A DNA stretch of 64,000 bases from Yersinia ruckeri ATCC 29473 (GTDB taxonomy: Bacteria > Pseudomonadota > Gammaproteobacteria > Enterobacterales > Enterobacteriaceae), in the NCBI RefSeq assembly GCF_000754815.1, contig NZ_KN150747.1:281647-345646 (forward strand), read 5' to 3'. Below the pieces are notes generated by a model, which saw only the letters and a program-made list of their open reading frames with translations, had not been told where the DNA came from and ran no database searches. A program made the position numbers and the translations under genes. Shown here piece by piece: positions 1 to 11,014 of this stretch. Within the stretch, counting starts at the first letter, position 1. Each line of letters starts with the position of its first letter.

Positions 1-1876
1 GCCCCGGTTTTTCCAGCTCTTTCAGAATATCGGTTACTGTTGGTACCCCAAAGCGCTCGGTGGTGAAATCCCGTGGTTGAAGATTACGTAGAACACTCGG
101 GTTGCCCATCAAATCTTGTAATGCCTGTTCTGTCGCAGCCAGAATACGTTCGACCACCGGATAGGTTTCAGGATGCACCGTGGAGGCATCCAACGGATTA
201 TCGCCGTGGTTGATACGCAGGAAACCTGCGCATTGCTCAAAGGCTTTTGGCCCCAATCGGCTGACTTTCAAAAGTTGTTCCCGGTTGCGGAAACGACCAT
301 TTTCGTCACGCCAGTTAACGATATTTTGCGCCATCATGCGGGTTAAGCCGGCTACCCGTGTCAACAGGGGCACTGATGCGGTATTCAAGTCTACGCCGAC
401 GGCGTTTACGCAGTCTTCTACCACGGCATCCAGTTTTTTCGCCAGTTGGCTTTGGCTAACGTCGTGCTGATACTGGCCGACGCCGATGGATTTTGGATCG
501 ATTTTAACCAATTCAGCCAGCGGGTCTTGCAGACGGCGGGCGATGGAGACGGCACCACGAATGGAGACGTCCAGATCTGGGAATTCCAATGCTGCCAGTT
601 CAGATGCTGAGTAAACTGAGGCCCCAGCTTCGCTGACAATCACTTTCTGCGCGGTTACCGCCGGATATTGCTGCTGCAACTCGGTAAAGAAGCGTTCGGT
701 TTCCCGCGAGGCAGTACCGTTGCCAATAGCAACCAGTTCGACCTGATGTTTAAGACATAAAGCTGCTACAGTTGCCGCCGCTTTGGCTGTCTGCCCGGTA
801 TGTGGGTAAACCGTGTCGTAGGCCACCAGTTTGCCGGTAGAATCGACCACGGCAACTTTCACTCCGGTACGCAAACCCGGATCGAGGCCCATAGTTGCAC
901 GCATCCCGGCAGGAGCCGCCATCAGCAAATCCTGCATATTTCGCGCAAATACCTTAATGGCTTCCTCTTCCGCTCGCTCGCGTAGGGTGCTCATCAGTTC
1001 GGTTTCCAGATGCAACAATACCTTGATACGCCACGTCCAGTTAATTACCGCTTTGCGCCATGCATCTGCTGGGGCGTTATTCAGACGTAAATCCAGATGG
1101 TTGATAATGATCTGCTCACCCTGACTTTCGCGTGGCGGTTCGTCAAATTGAGGATCGGCATTCAGCGCCAGTTGCAGAATGCCTTCATTACGACCACGGA
1201 ACATGGCCAGTGCACGGTGGGAAGGAACCTGAGCGATAGGTTCGTGGTGATCAAAGTAATCGCGGAATTTTGCCCCTTCCTGCTGTTTACCTTCCACTAC
1301 TTTTGAAACCAAATGTGCATTCTTCCATAAGTAATGACGTACTTTGGCCAGCAGCGTGGCGTCTTCGGCGAAACGCTCCATCAGAATATAGCGTGCGCCA
1401 TCTAACGCAGCTTTGGTGTCGGCTACGCCTTTATTGGCGTCAATATAGGCGGACGCAACGGACTCTGGCTCTTGTTGCGGATGACTCCATAGACTGTCAG
1501 CCAGCGGTTCCAGACCGGCTTCAATCGCGATCTGGCCACGAGTACGGCGTTTCGGTTTATAAGGCAGATACAGGTCTTCCAGCTCGGTTTTGCTCATGGT
1601 GCTGTTAATCGCACCAGCAAGTTGCTCGGTTAGCTTGCCTTGATCTTCGATAGATTTAAGAATGGTTTGGCGGCGGTCTTCCAATTCACGCAGATAACCC
1701 AGGCGGGTTTCCAACTGACGCAACTGGGTATCATCCAAGCCGCCGGTAACTTCCTTACGATACCGTGCAATAAAGGGCACGGTATTACCTTCATCAAGCA
1801 GGCGGATAGCGGAGATGACTTGCTCCGGCCGGGCCTGTAGTTCGCTTGCAATAATGCGGCTCAGTGGTTCATTCAT
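1..1876 (-). CDS. tex: Transcription accessory protein Tex (YhgF), 3' end outside window
   Basis: The protein begins [10 protein letters not shown] at 1876 and stays open to the window edge, giving about 625 of the roughly 770-780 residues usual for Tex. The visible part covers the N-terminal helical (HtH-like) region, the YqgF/RuvC-like nuclease fold (around residues 325-450, with GLDPGLRTG) and the helix-hairpin-helix region ([11 protein letters not shown]). The C-terminal S1 RNA-binding domain lies outside the window. Tex is a conserved nucleic-acid-binding protein linked to transcription and RNA metabolism. In E. coli it sits directly beside greB; here about 4.5 kb of accessory genes separates them. 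The MFS gene ends only 35 bases upstream on the same strand, so read-through from the accessory operon into tex is possible. Confidence 0.96.
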   Translation of the reverse strand, partial: MNEPLSRIIASELQARPEQVISAIRLLDEGNTVPFIARYRKEVTGGLDDTQLRQLETRLGYLRELEDRRQTILKSIEDQGKLTEQLAGAINSTMSKTELEDLYLPYKPKRRTRGQIAIEAGLEPLADSLWSHPQQEPESVASAYIDANKGVADTKAALDGARYILMERFAEDATLLAKVRHYLWKNAHLVSKVVEGKQQEGAKFRDYFDHHEPIAQVPSHRALAMFRGRNEGILQLALNADPQFDEPPRESQGEQIIINHLDLRLNNAPADAWRKAVINWTWRIKVLLHLETELMSTLRERAEEEAIKVFARNMQDLLMAAPAGMRATMGLDPGLRTGVKVAVVDSTGKLVAYDTVYPHTGQTAKAAATVAALCLKHQVELVAIGNGTASRETERFFTELQQQYPAVTAQKVIVSEAGASVYSASELAALEFPDLDVSIRGAVSIARRLQDPLAELVKIDPKSIGVGQYQHDVSQSQLAKKLDAVVEDCVNAVGVDLNTASVPLLTRVAGLTRMMAQNIVNWRDENGRFRNREQLLKVSRLGPKAFEQCAGFLRINHGDNPLDASTVHPETYPVVERILAATEQALQDLMGNPSVLRNLQPRDFTTERFGVPTVTDILKELEKPG

Positions 1877-1911
1877 AAGTCTGGTATCAAGTTGATAGAT
1901 GAATAGGGAAA

Positions 1912-3105
1912 TCAGAGAAGACAGTTATACGGATTGCGGCGAAGAAATGCCAGTGCGACGGTTATGCCAGCAAGCCAGAGAAAGTAGTCTCTTAACATTC
2001 CGCTTTGCAGTAATAAATTGAAGCCAGTCATACCTAAAGCACTGCCTAACGAATCGCCTAAGGTGGCGGACAGCGATACCAAACCAAAATAGGTAGCGAA
2101 ACGACCTGGCTCGGCGAATGCGGCATTAACGGCGTTTGAACAGGGCATAAATATCATCAGTGCAAAGGCGAAAAGACAACCAGCAAGTAGGATTAAAACC
2201 ATACTGTGGGCGTAGTAGATTAGCAGGAAGGACAGGGAAAAGATCACTAGGGCGACTTGATGGAAATACGCCTGAATATGTTGATTAATATAGGTGCTAA
2301 CCCAGTGCTGAAGCATCATGACGGTGAGTGCTTCTACCATGTAGAACAGCGTTAGGTTGCTTTTTTCACCCAGTATTTCACGAATATAGAGTGGAATGGT
2401 AGAAAAGAGTTGGGCATATAACATCCACAACAGGCTATTGATCAACAGAAATCGGCAGTAATGTTGTTTCCTGAAAGCGGTCAAAAAATCAGTGATGACC
2501 GCTTTGTTTGTCGTCGCTGGCGGTGGTAATTGAGGCTCTGGCAGGAAAAGTCGGCAGAACAGTAGCAGTAGCAGATAAAAGCCCCCAATGATCCAATACA
2601 GTCCGCCGGGGAAATGTCGCATGATAGTAAAACCTATGGCCGGAGCGACAAGTGCCGAGCTATGCATTAGGACATAGATAAAGGAGTAATCAGCAGGGGC
2701 GTGAACCTCGTTCAATAAAGCCTGCTTTTGGCGAGCAATACAGGATTGGGTCAGCAGTACGACGGAAGAGATACCAATACCCGCAATGCATAGGCACCAA
2801 GGTGCCAGAATCCCTATCAGATTATCGGTCGCTGCCAGAAAAAAACCGGCGGCGGCGATACTCAAAGAAAATGTCAGGCTGGTACGTAGGCTAAGCCGAT
2901 CAAACCAAGGCCCCAATATGACTTTTGCCAAGCGCGAAATAAACACGTAGCCAAAAATAATGGTGCCAACAGTGGCTACCGTCAGCTTGAGATAGCTATG
3001 AAGATAGATGGCGAGGGTTGTCATCAGCATGTAATAAGCCAATGACGAACCAGCAAAAATGATAGAGATTACCCGTAATGGCTGCGATTGTATCCATAGC
3101 AGCAT
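1912..3105 (-). CDS. MFS transporter, last gene of the peptide/di-iron oxidase operon
   Basis: A hydrophobic protein of about 397 residues with roughly 12 predicted membrane segments and an MFS-type loop near residues 60-75 ([12 protein letters not shown]). I chose the ATG at 3105, which lies 10 bases after the stop of the preceding gene; an AGG overlaps that stop codon. The frame also opens at a GTG at 3147, but that start would overlap the upstream gene by 32 bases and has no good ribosome binding site. The tight coupling suggests that it exports or imports the product of the operon. The substrate cannot be read from the sequence. It is not one of the MFS proteins I recognise by name, so the family call is firm and the function is inference. 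Confidence 0.85.
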   Translation of the reverse strand: MLLWIQSQPLRVISIIFAGSSLAYYMLMTTLAIYLHSYLKLTVATVGTIIFGYVFISRLAKVILGPWFDRLSLRTSLTFSLSIAAAGFFLAATDNLIGILAPWCLCIAGIGISSVVLLTQSCIARQKQALLNEVHAPADYSFIYVLMHSSALVAPAIGFTIMRHFPGGLYWIIGGFYLLLLLFCRLFLPEPQLPPPATTNKAVITDFLTAFRKQHYCRFLLINSLLWMLYAQLFSTIPLYIREILGEKSNLTLFYMVEALTVMMLQHWVSTYINQHIQAYFHQVALVIFSLSFLLIYYAHSMVLILLAGCLFAFALMIFMPCSNAVNAAFAEPGRFATYFGLVSLSATLGDSLGSALGMTGFNLLLQSGMLRDYFLWLAGITVALAFLRRNPYNCLL

Positions 3106-3115
3106 TGAGTCAGAC

Positions 3116-4096
3116 CTAAGCCAGCTGTCGAGAGCGATGACCTTCACCCAGCGGGTAAGTGAGATACAGATCCATCATGTGGCGTTGCCAGAGATGGAGC
3201 GCTTCGGCAAAGCGATAGGCCAACCGCAGAGCCTCTTCCACACAGGCGATGGACAAGGGAGGGCTGGTGGCGGCAAACTGACTCAATGAATTAAGATGAT
3301 CATAATCCTCATCGGTTTCGGCGTGGGTGACCAACGGTTCTACCAGTTTATAATCCAATAAGTTCTGAGTAGCGATATTGAGGTAAAATTGGCGGGTTTC
3401 ATTTACCCGCCGAGCTGTTTTCTCTAATACGGCTACACAGCTTTTGTAAACGAAACAATTCCGCTTGGCGGCCATTTGTAGTATTGCGCAAATCGCGCGA
3501 GTACAAGGCAGTGGCAGTAATTCTCCCTCCAGATTGGGTAATTGATGGGCATGACGAAAGCGTGTTGCACTCAGCTTGAACAGATAAGGGTGATCCCATT
3601 CTTCGGACAAGTGCGTGATGAATTTATCCGCCATTAACGTATTCGGGGTATGACTCAGTGCGGTTCCCAAGTGCTGAATCACACTATGGGTATGGTGATA
3701 GTTTTCTATTGCCCAAGCGTAAAGGGTATTCAGATCTGAAACTGTAGTGGGTGTCTCCATCCGTGACCAAAACGGGTCAAAATACAAAATATCTGCCCAA
3801 TGATTAAGTTCGTTATTGATCACGTCGGCAGCATCGCTGGCATCAATGTAGTTTGCGCCGACAGGGAAAGGATAAAGCAGAATATTTTTATGCAGAAATG
3901 CCATAAAGTCTCTACTGAAATCGGCACTGCAACCGGCTTCGTTTAATGCTGATGCAGGATTTCGATGTGCAGATAGCTTTTCAACAAAAAATGCATTGAT
4001 ATCGTCATGAATGACCTCAACGACCTGCAATCTTGATGTGATACGCAATGTGCGCTCACGAGGATACTCAACCACAACCGAATTTTTTAGCCGCAT
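3116..4096 (-). CDS. Heme-oxygenase-like (PqqC/TenA-type) putative di-iron oxidase, second paralogue
   Basis: 326 residues. The C-terminal two thirds (about 100-310) carry the candidate metal-binding pattern of heme-oxygenase-like di-iron oxidases: ENYHHT with Glu131 and His134/135, SEEWDH with Glu165/166 and His169, and H-x3-D-x4-H at His258, Asp262, His267. The same residues occur at almost the same numbers in the paralogue at 4981-5991. The first 75 residues look like a weakly conserved version of that protein's PqqD-like N-terminal domain. A ribosome binding site (GGAG) precedes the ATG by 6 bases. It lies 37 bases after the preceding gene and its stop is followed within 10 bases by the MFS start. 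Members of this superfamily oxidise amino-acid, fatty-acid or peptide substrates; the substrate here is unknown. Confidence 0.8.
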   Translation of the reverse strand: MRLKNSVVVEYPRERTLRITSRLQVVEVIHDDINAFFVEKLSAHRNPASALNEAGCSADFSRDFMAFLHKNILLYPFPVGANYIDASDAADVINNELNHWADILYFDPFWSRMETPTTVSDLNTLYAWAIENYHHTHSVIQHLGTALSHTPNTLMADKFITHLSEEWDHPYLFKLSATRFRHAHQLPNLEGELLPLPCTRAICAILQMAAKRNCFVYKSCVAVLEKTARRVNETRQFYLNIATQNLLDYKLVEPLVTHAETDEDYDHLNSLSQFAATSPPLSIACVEEALRLAYRFAEALHLWQRHMMDLYLTYPLGEGHRSRQLA

Positions 4097-4133
4097 AGTC
4101 TTCTCCAGTTCTAACTGAGATATGGCGCAGAAT

Positions 4134-4964
4134 CTAGGCGCTGTGCAACCAATTCATTTGTCGTTGAGGGAAAGGGAATGCTTTCTCGACGTAGAACACC
4201 CGAACACCCCGATAGAATAAATGAAACTGATCGCCCAGTGAGGCCAGATTGATCAGACTGCTGTCGATATCGCGTTGCAAGCGGGCACCGATAATGTCGC
4301 TACAAGCTTTACCGTAGCTACCACTATGAGGATAACCATAGGCCTGAGTGGCCGGAATACTGGCGAAAGAAGTCCGGTTATCAAGCGCCTCCGACTGCCA
4401 TATGGTGAGGGTGTTAATGACGTTTGGGTTATCAAGTAGCTCATTAAAAAACGCTGCGATAGAGTCGATAGATTCGGTATAACCCGGTGAACCAAATAAA
4501 TCTATGGCATAAGCAAACGCCAAAGGATCCTTGGCCGCAATATTTTCCAATGTAAGCTGAAACATTAATGTGGAGGTTAATGGTTCCAACTCACTCAGCG
4601 GGACGTGGGTGAGCGCCTGACAGAGAGTATCCCAAGTCTTTTTCATTCGATGGGCGTGAAAAGCGTGCAGAATAAAAAGCTCTTGTAGCTGTTTATCCTC
4701 GGTTTCTGCGGCGCATCGAATCAGCGCCTTGTCTAATCCATACAGCACATGACACATCTCAACGGCGAGTTTGCAGCAGTGTGGCGTCAACCCGTAATAC
4801 TCGCTCATGGCATTTCCTTTGAGCCAAGTGCGTAGCGAAAGAATAATGGCAGAAAACTGCTGATCCATCTCTTTGGCTTGAATAATATTCAAAGCATCAG
4901 CGGCAAAAGACAAATCCTGTGGAGTCATAAGAGGTAACGCTGGGGGTATTGCTGTGTTATCCAT
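4134..4964 (-). CDS. All-helical protein of unknown function in the di-iron oxidase operon
   Basis: 276 residues, not recognised. It is predicted mostly alpha-helical, with no signal peptide or membrane segment, and is rich in His and Cys (PHCCKLAVEMCH at 61-72, HAFHAHR at 100-106). The stretch LENIAAKDPLAFAYAIDLFG (about 139-158) recalls a helix pair in TenA/heme-oxygenase-like folds. It may therefore be a divergent third member that lacks the full ligand set of its neighbours, for example a partner subunit; this is inference. The start has GAGG 7 bases upstream. It lies 16 bases after the RRE-like/oxidase gene and is co-directional, so it belongs to the same operon. No function is claimed. 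Confidence 0.7.
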   Translation of the reverse strand: MDNTAIPPALPLMTPQDLSFAADALNIIQAKEMDQQFSAIILSLRTWLKGNAMSEYYGLTPHCCKLAVEMCHVLYGLDKALIRCAAETEDKQLQELFILHAFHAHRMKKTWDTLCQALTHVPLSELEPLTSTLMFQLTLENIAAKDPLAFAYAIDLFGSPGYTESIDSIAAFFNELLDNPNVINTLTIWQSEALDNRTSFASIPATQAYGYPHSGSYGKACSDIIGARLQRDIDSSLINLASLGDQFHLFYRGVRVFYVEKAFPFPQRQMNWLHSA

Positions 4965-4980
4965 AAAGTAGCCTCTATCC

Positions 4981-5991
4981 CTAAATAGTTGAATTTATGT
5001 CGTTAGTGTCAAATAACCGTTCAGAATTAACTAAGGTGTTATGGGTAGCGAAACTTAATGATGGGTGATAGTGCTGATAAATATCGTCATGCCACATCTC
5101 AAACCAATTAGTGAGGCGATGACAACTGGTGAATATTTGAGTGACCGTTTGTGCCGGTAGCGTCGGATAATCTTCCAGCAGATGTTCGAAGATATCGATA
5201 TGTTCAAACTCTTGATCCACCCGTAAATGGTGAATGAGCTGATCAGTAAATATCTGGGGAAGAGCCAGCTGTCGACCTGCGGTCTGATAGAAATCGGCCA
5301 CCGAGTGCCCATTTTGGGTTGTGGCTTCCAGCAGTGCTTCGCAGGCGTTGTACACCAAGGTACCCATCTTGGCGACACTGTTCATAAAATAGGTAATATT
5401 GGTGGTGCTTGCCAAAGGAGGGCTATTATCCAGCTTGGACATGTCAATGCCAGTAGAGTGGCAGGCCGACATAAACAACCGGTAATGATCCCATTCTTCT
5501 CTGAGATGACGGAATTGGGTATTTTGCCCGGTTTTATCATTAGCGTATTCTATTGCTCGTGGCATATGCGACATAACGCTGCGCGTGTGATGCATATTTT
5601 CCTGTGCCCAACCGATAAGTAATGACGCAGGTTCTACGCCATCGTATAAACCTTGCCATACCGGTTGGTCATACATCCTATCCACCCATATGGGTAGCCA
5701 GCGGTTGAACTCCGTCAAAAACAGCGGCGTTGGAATGGATTGATAATCGGTTAGGCACCAGATGAAACCGGCTGATTCCAAAGACGTTAACGCTTTATTG
5801 ATCGTGGTTATGTCGAGTAATAGCTCCTCGGCGATTTGTTGAGCGGTATGTTTCCCATCACAATAGTCAAGCAGACGCCTAAAGCTATCCCATTGTTCGA
5901 TGTCTGCAATTGTGAGCAGAACCCCCGCTCTCGAAGCTGTATCTGTTGATACTACTGTGTTGGGCAGTAATAGCGGTTTGGTACCTTCCAT
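4981..5991 (-). CDS. PqqD-like (RRE) domain fused to heme-oxygenase-like putative di-iron oxidase
   Basis: 336 residues in two parts. Residues about 20-80 read like PqqD or a RiPP recognition element: a strand (AGVLLTI), then LLDYCDGKHTAQQIAEEL, a helix, and LESAGFIW. PqqD domains have the same pattern of a DG-x-[RH]-T turn, an AEEL-type helix and a terminal G-[LF]-I. The rest resembles PqqC/heme-oxygenase-like oxidases, with candidate ligands Glu131, His134/135, Glu165/166, His169 and His255-x3-Asp259-x4-His264. A GGAG lies 8 bases before the ATG. The gene follows a 22-codon ORF by about 70 bases, with a hairpin between. Known PQQ biology pairs a tiny PqqA peptide, the binder PqqD and the oxidase PqqC, so a peptide-modifying role is inferred. 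A generic winged helix is the main alternative for the N-terminal domain. Confidence 0.8.
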   Translation of the reverse strand: MEGTKPLLLPNTVVSTDTASRAGVLLTIADIEQWDSFRRLLDYCDGKHTAQQIAEELLLDITTINKALTSLESAGFIWCLTDYQSIPTPLFLTEFNRWLPIWVDRMYDQPVWQGLYDGVEPASLLIGWAQENMHHTRSVMSHMPRAIEYANDKTGQNTQFRHLREEWDHYRLFMSACHSTGIDMSKLDNSPPLASTTNITYFMNSVAKMGTLVYNACEALLEATTQNGHSVADFYQTAGRQLALPQIFTDQLIHHLRVDQEFEHIDIFEHLLEDYPTLPAQTVTQIFTSCHRLTNWFEMWHDDIYQHYHPSLSFATHNTLVNSERLFDTNDINSTI

Positions 5992-6029
5992 GGCTTGAAC
6001 TCCAGTATGTGAACGACAACATAAGCGAA

Positions 6030-6051
6030 CCCCCCTAATACATTAGGGAGG
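6030..6051 (-). promoter_or_regulatory. Hairpin between the 22-codon ORF and the oxidase gene
   Basis: An inverted repeat CCCTAA-TACA-TTAGGG with a 6 bp stem, extended by CC/GG beyond one mismatch, lies 10 bases past the small ORF's stop codon. On the minus strand it is followed by GGTTCGCTT rather than a strong U tract. It could be a partial terminator or a processing and stabilising stem that keeps the small ORF transcript more abundant than the downstream genes, as is common in RiPP operons. The function is inferred. Confidence 0.5.
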
Positions 6052-6061
6052 TATTTGGCCG

Positions 6062-6130
6062 CTATTGGTCGGCAGCAGGACGAGGTTTATCTTTCTCTGG
6101 TAACTTGGTTTCTAGGATAATAATTTCCAT
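6062..6130 (-). CDS. Candidate 22-residue precursor peptide
   Basis: A 22-codon ORF starting MEIIILETKL and ending KPRPAADQ. It has a hydrophobic N-terminal strand, a charged middle (Glu and Lys rich) and a Pro/Ala-rich tail, with no Cys or Tyr. The ATG at 6130 has an excellent ribosome binding site, GAGGG with 7 bases of spacing, much better than the in-frame ATGs at 6163 and 6172 that would extend the peptide to 33 or 36 residues. It is the first gene ahead of the PqqD-like/oxidase fusion. PqqA-type precursors are 22-24 residues long with a related layout, but this peptide lacks the PqqA Glu-x3-Tyr pair, so it would not yield PQQ itself. The coding call rests on ribosome binding site and position, not homology. 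Confidence 0.55.
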   Translation of the reverse strand: MEIIILETKLPEKDKPRPAADQ

Positions 6131-6217
6131 TTTAAAACCCTCAGTGACATGTAATAAATCCATAGATAACATAATGTTAATTGATGACCTTCGGGCTGTT
6201 TTCTGCCCGCCTTAATC

Positions 6218-6244
6218 TTTATAACTCGGCGTATAAAAAGTCAA
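6218..6244 (-). promoter_or_regulatory. Candidate sigma-70 promoter for the peptide/oxidase operon
   Basis: Read on the minus strand: TTGACT at 6244-6239 and TATAAA at 6223-6218, with a 15-base spacer that is slightly short. It would start transcription about 80 bases upstream of the 22-codon ORF. The rest of 6131-6412 is the divergent spacer to greB, where no other clear element was seen. Confidence 0.4.
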
Positions 6245-6412
6245 CACAGTCAGTCTTAATGTGAAGTGGCGTTAGCACGAATTAGCCCAAAATAGGCGGT
6301 CAATCGAGTGGGGAATTCCTTGGTTTCTAAGGGAATACACTTATCGGCAGAAAGTTGCGTTATATTGGGTAGCTAAATCTACATGGCCAACCGATGTTGA
6401 GTGGATAAGAGA

Positions 6413-6904
6413 ATGTCAAAAAGTAATTACATCACCCGCGAAGGCTGGCAGGCTCTGGACCTCGAACTAAAATACTTATGGCGAGAAGAGCGGCCACGGG
6501 TTACACAGGCGGTTTCTGAAGCGGCGGCGATGGGGGATCGTTCGGAAAATGCTGAATATATCTATGGTAAAAAGCGATTACGCGAAATTGATCGACGGGT
6601 ACGTTTTTTATCCAAGCGTTTGGATGTATTGAAAATTGTTGATCCCGATCCGCGTCAAGAAGGCAAAGTCTATTTTGGCGCATGGGTTCGGGTCGAGAAT
6701 GATCAGGGAGAGGAGCGTGTTTTTCGCTTGGTTGGTCCTGATGAATTTGATCCAGCGAAAAAATGGATCTCGATTGACTCGCCAGTAGCGCGTGCCTTGA
6801 TTGGTAAACAGGTGGATGACGAAATTACGGTTCAGACGCCTAACGGTGAGGCAACTTACGAGATATTGGCGATTCGCTACCGACCATTTGACGAAAATTG
6901 TTGA
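6413..6904 (+). CDS. greB: Transcription elongation factor GreB
   Basis: 163 residues from the ATG at 6413 (MSKSNYITREGW), preceded by AAGAG; the frame also opens at a GTG at 6401. GreB inserts its N-terminal coiled coil into the RNA polymerase secondary channel and stimulates cleavage of backtracked RNA. The acidic tip (MGDRSENAEY, about residues 40-49) that coordinates the catalytic magnesium is intact, and the C-terminal FKBP-like domain (GAWVRVEND to the end) is complete. Normally it is paired with tex, but here it is divergent from the accessory oxidase operon. ompR follows on the same strand. Confidence 0.97.
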   Translation: MSKSNYITREGWQALDLELKYLWREERPRVTQAVSEAAAMGDRSENAEYIYGKKRLREIDRRVRFLSKRLDVLKIVDPDPRQEGKVYFGAWVRVENDQGEERVFRLVGPDEFDPAKKWISIDSPVARALIGKQVDDEITVQTPNGEATYEILAIRYRPFDENC

Positions 6905-7030
6905 TTATTAGGTAGAACAATAAGCTTTGTAACAATTTCGACTAGAATATATACCATAAATTGCTGTCTGTTAGTGTGATATTTTCTAACAATATTAAGG
7001 TCGGGCAATACAGCCTTTGGGAGTAATAAA

Positions 7031-9102
<2,072 letters not shown>

Positions 9103-9151
9103 CAGACGGTAGCGATGTGTTGGAGCATTCGACCACGTTGTTATTAACCGG

Positions 9152-9182
9152 AAAGGGCACGAATAGATTTCGTGCCCTTTTT
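9152..9182 (+). terminator. Rho-independent terminator after envZ
   Basis: A perfect 12 bp stem, AAAGGGCACGAA paired with TTCGTGCCCTTT around a 5-base loop, followed by more T residues. It lies between the convergent envZ and pckA stops and may serve both strands. Confidence 0.9.
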
Positions 9183-9198
9183 GCATTAGCGTGACGAA

Positions 9199-10818
9199 TC
9201 AGATTTTTGGACCGGCGCTAACCAATGCCGCCCCAGCTGGGGTATCGGTATATTTATCGAAGTTGGTTGCAAAGCGTTTCGCCAAATCTTCGGCTTTTTC
9301 TTGCCATTGCTCAATGCTGCCGTAAGTCTGACGCGGATCCAAAATATCTGGATTGACGCCTGGCAGAGCGGTGGGTACGGCCAGATTAAATATTGGTAAA
9401 GTAAATGTTTCTGTCTTATCGATATCACCATTTAGGATGGCATCAATAATAGCGCGAGTATCTTTAATCGAGATACGTTTGCCAGTGCCGTTCCAACCGG
9501 TATTCACCAGATAGGCCTGAGCACCAGCCGCTTGCATGCGTTTCACCAACACTTCCGCATACTGAGTCGGGTGCAGAGACAGGAATGCGGCACCGAAGCA
9601 GGCAGAGAAGGTCGGCGTTGGTTCGGTGACACCGCGTTCGGTTCCGGCCAGTTTTGCGGTGAAACCGGATAAGAAGTGATACTGAGTCTGGTCAGCGGTC
9701 AGTCGAGATACCGGCGGTAGAACACCGAATGCATCAGCGGTCAGGAAGATCACTTTGTTTGCATGACCGGCTTTGGAAACCGGCTTAACGATGTTTTCAA
9801 TGTGGTAGATCGGGTAAGAAACTCGGGTGTTTTCCGTTTTGGATCCGTCGTTGAAATCAACAGTACCGTCAGCCAGCACCATCACATTTTCCAGCAAGGC
9901 ATCCCGTTTAATCGCGTGGTAAATATCTGGCTCGGCTTCTGCAGATAATTTGATTGTCTTGGCGTAGCACCCGCCTTCAAAATTAAACACACCGTCATCG
10001 TCCCAGCCATGCTCATCATCACCGATCAACTTGCGTTTAGGGTCGGTCGATAGCGTCGTTTTACCGGTGCCGGACAGGCCGAAGAAGATCGCCACATCGC
10101 CTTTTTCCCCAACGTTCGCCGAGCAATGCATAGAGGCAATACCCTTCAACGGCAGCAGGTAGTTCATCATCGAGAACATCCCTTTCTTCATCTCACCGCC
10201 ATACCAGGTACCGCCAATTAACTGCATACGTTCGGTTAGGTTGAAAGCCACGAAATTTTCGGAGTTTAGACCTTGCTGTTTCCAGTTCGGATTCGTGCAC
10301 TTCGCACCATTCATGACAATAAAGTCAGGCTCGAAATGAGCCAGCTCTTCATCTGAAGGGCGAATAAACATGTTTTTAACAAAGTGTGCCTGCCAGGCAA
10401 CTTCGGTGATAAAGCGAACCTTCAGACGAGTATCAGCGTTGGCTCCGCAGAAAGTGTCCACCACAAACAGGCGCTTATCGGACAATTGCTTTGTCACCAG
10501 TTCTTTCAAATGAGACCAGGTTTCCTGACTTAGCGGTTTGTTATCATTCTTGCCTTTCCCCTGATCGGCCCACCACACGGTATTTTGGGTGATAGCGTCA
10601 CGCACAATATATTTATCTTTAGGGGAACGACCAGTAAAAATGCCCGTATCTACGGCAACAGCGCCCAAGTTGGTGACAGTGCCGCGCTCATAGCCTTCTA
10701 GTCCAGGCTTGGTTTCTTCCTGAAATAAAAGCTCATAACTTGGGTTGTAAACTATCTCGCTTACATTATGGATGCCATAACTGGCGAGCTCTTGCGGGGT
10801 GATTCCTTTAACACTCAT
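9199..10818 (-). CDS. pckA: Phosphoenolpyruvate carboxykinase (ATP)
   Basis: 539 residues from the ATG at 10818 ([10 protein letters not shown]), which has GGAG 6 bases upstream; an in-frame start six codons earlier lacks that spacing. The enzyme converts oxaloacetate and ATP to phosphoenolpyruvate and CO2, the committed step of gluconeogenesis. The P loop ([11 protein letters not shown]) and the following metal-binding block (IGDDEHGW) are intact, as is the substrate-binding FTGRSPKDK. Convergent with envZ. No perfect CRP site was seen in the 196-base upstream spacer. Confidence 0.98.
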   Translation of the reverse strand: MSVKGITPQELASYGIHNVSEIVYNPSYELLFQEETKPGLEGYERGTVTNLGAVAVDTGIFTGRSPKDKYIVRDAITQNTVWWADQGKGKNDNKPLSQETWSHLKELVTKQLSDKRLFVVDTFCGANADTRLKVRFITEVAWQAHFVKNMFIRPSDEELAHFEPDFIVMNGAKCTNPNWKQQGLNSENFVAFNLTERMQLIGGTWYGGEMKKGMFSMMNYLLPLKGIASMHCSANVGEKGDVAIFFGLSGTGKTTLSTDPKRKLIGDDEHGWDDDGVFNFEGGCYAKTIKLSAEAEPDIYHAIKRDALLENVMVLADGTVDFNDGSKTENTRVSYPIYHIENIVKPVSKAGHANKVIFLTADAFGVLPPVSRLTADQTQYHFLSGFTAKLAGTERGVTEPTPTFSACFGAAFLSLHPTQYAEVLVKRMQAAGAQAYLVNTGWNGTGKRISIKDTRAIIDAILNGDIDKTETFTLPIFNLAVPTALPGVNPDILDPRQTYGSIEQWQEKAEDLAKRFATNFDKYTDTPAGAALVSAGPKI

Positions 10819-11014
10819 GTCTAACTCCTGGGTCACTTATTATTATGCCAACGATTGTAAATCTTCATTTCCGATTAACAGCGATTGCTATCAAAGATTT
10901 TAATATATGAGCTACTTTTCGCTGGGTTATGAGAGATAGAACACGAATTATAGCAAGAGAGTGAAACAGCAGGAGAATCGGGCACAGAAGATGTGCCCGT
11001 AAAGGACAGAAAAA

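Noticed and set aside
3105-3147. GTG start at 3147 for the MFS gene
   Set aside because: It overlaps the preceding gene by 32 bases and has no ribosome binding site; the ATG at 3105 directly follows that gene's stop with an AGG overlapping the stop codon.
4981-5991. Complete PQQ biosynthesis locus
   Set aside because: No PqqE radical SAM enzyme, PqqB or PqqF peptidase is present, and the small ORF lacks the PqqA Glu and Tyr pair.
6131-6172. Longer forms of the peptide starting at ATGs 6163 or 6172
   Set aside because: Neither ATG has a ribosome binding site at a suitable distance, whereas the ATG at 6130 has GAGGG at 7 bases. Not excluded, so noted in the feature.
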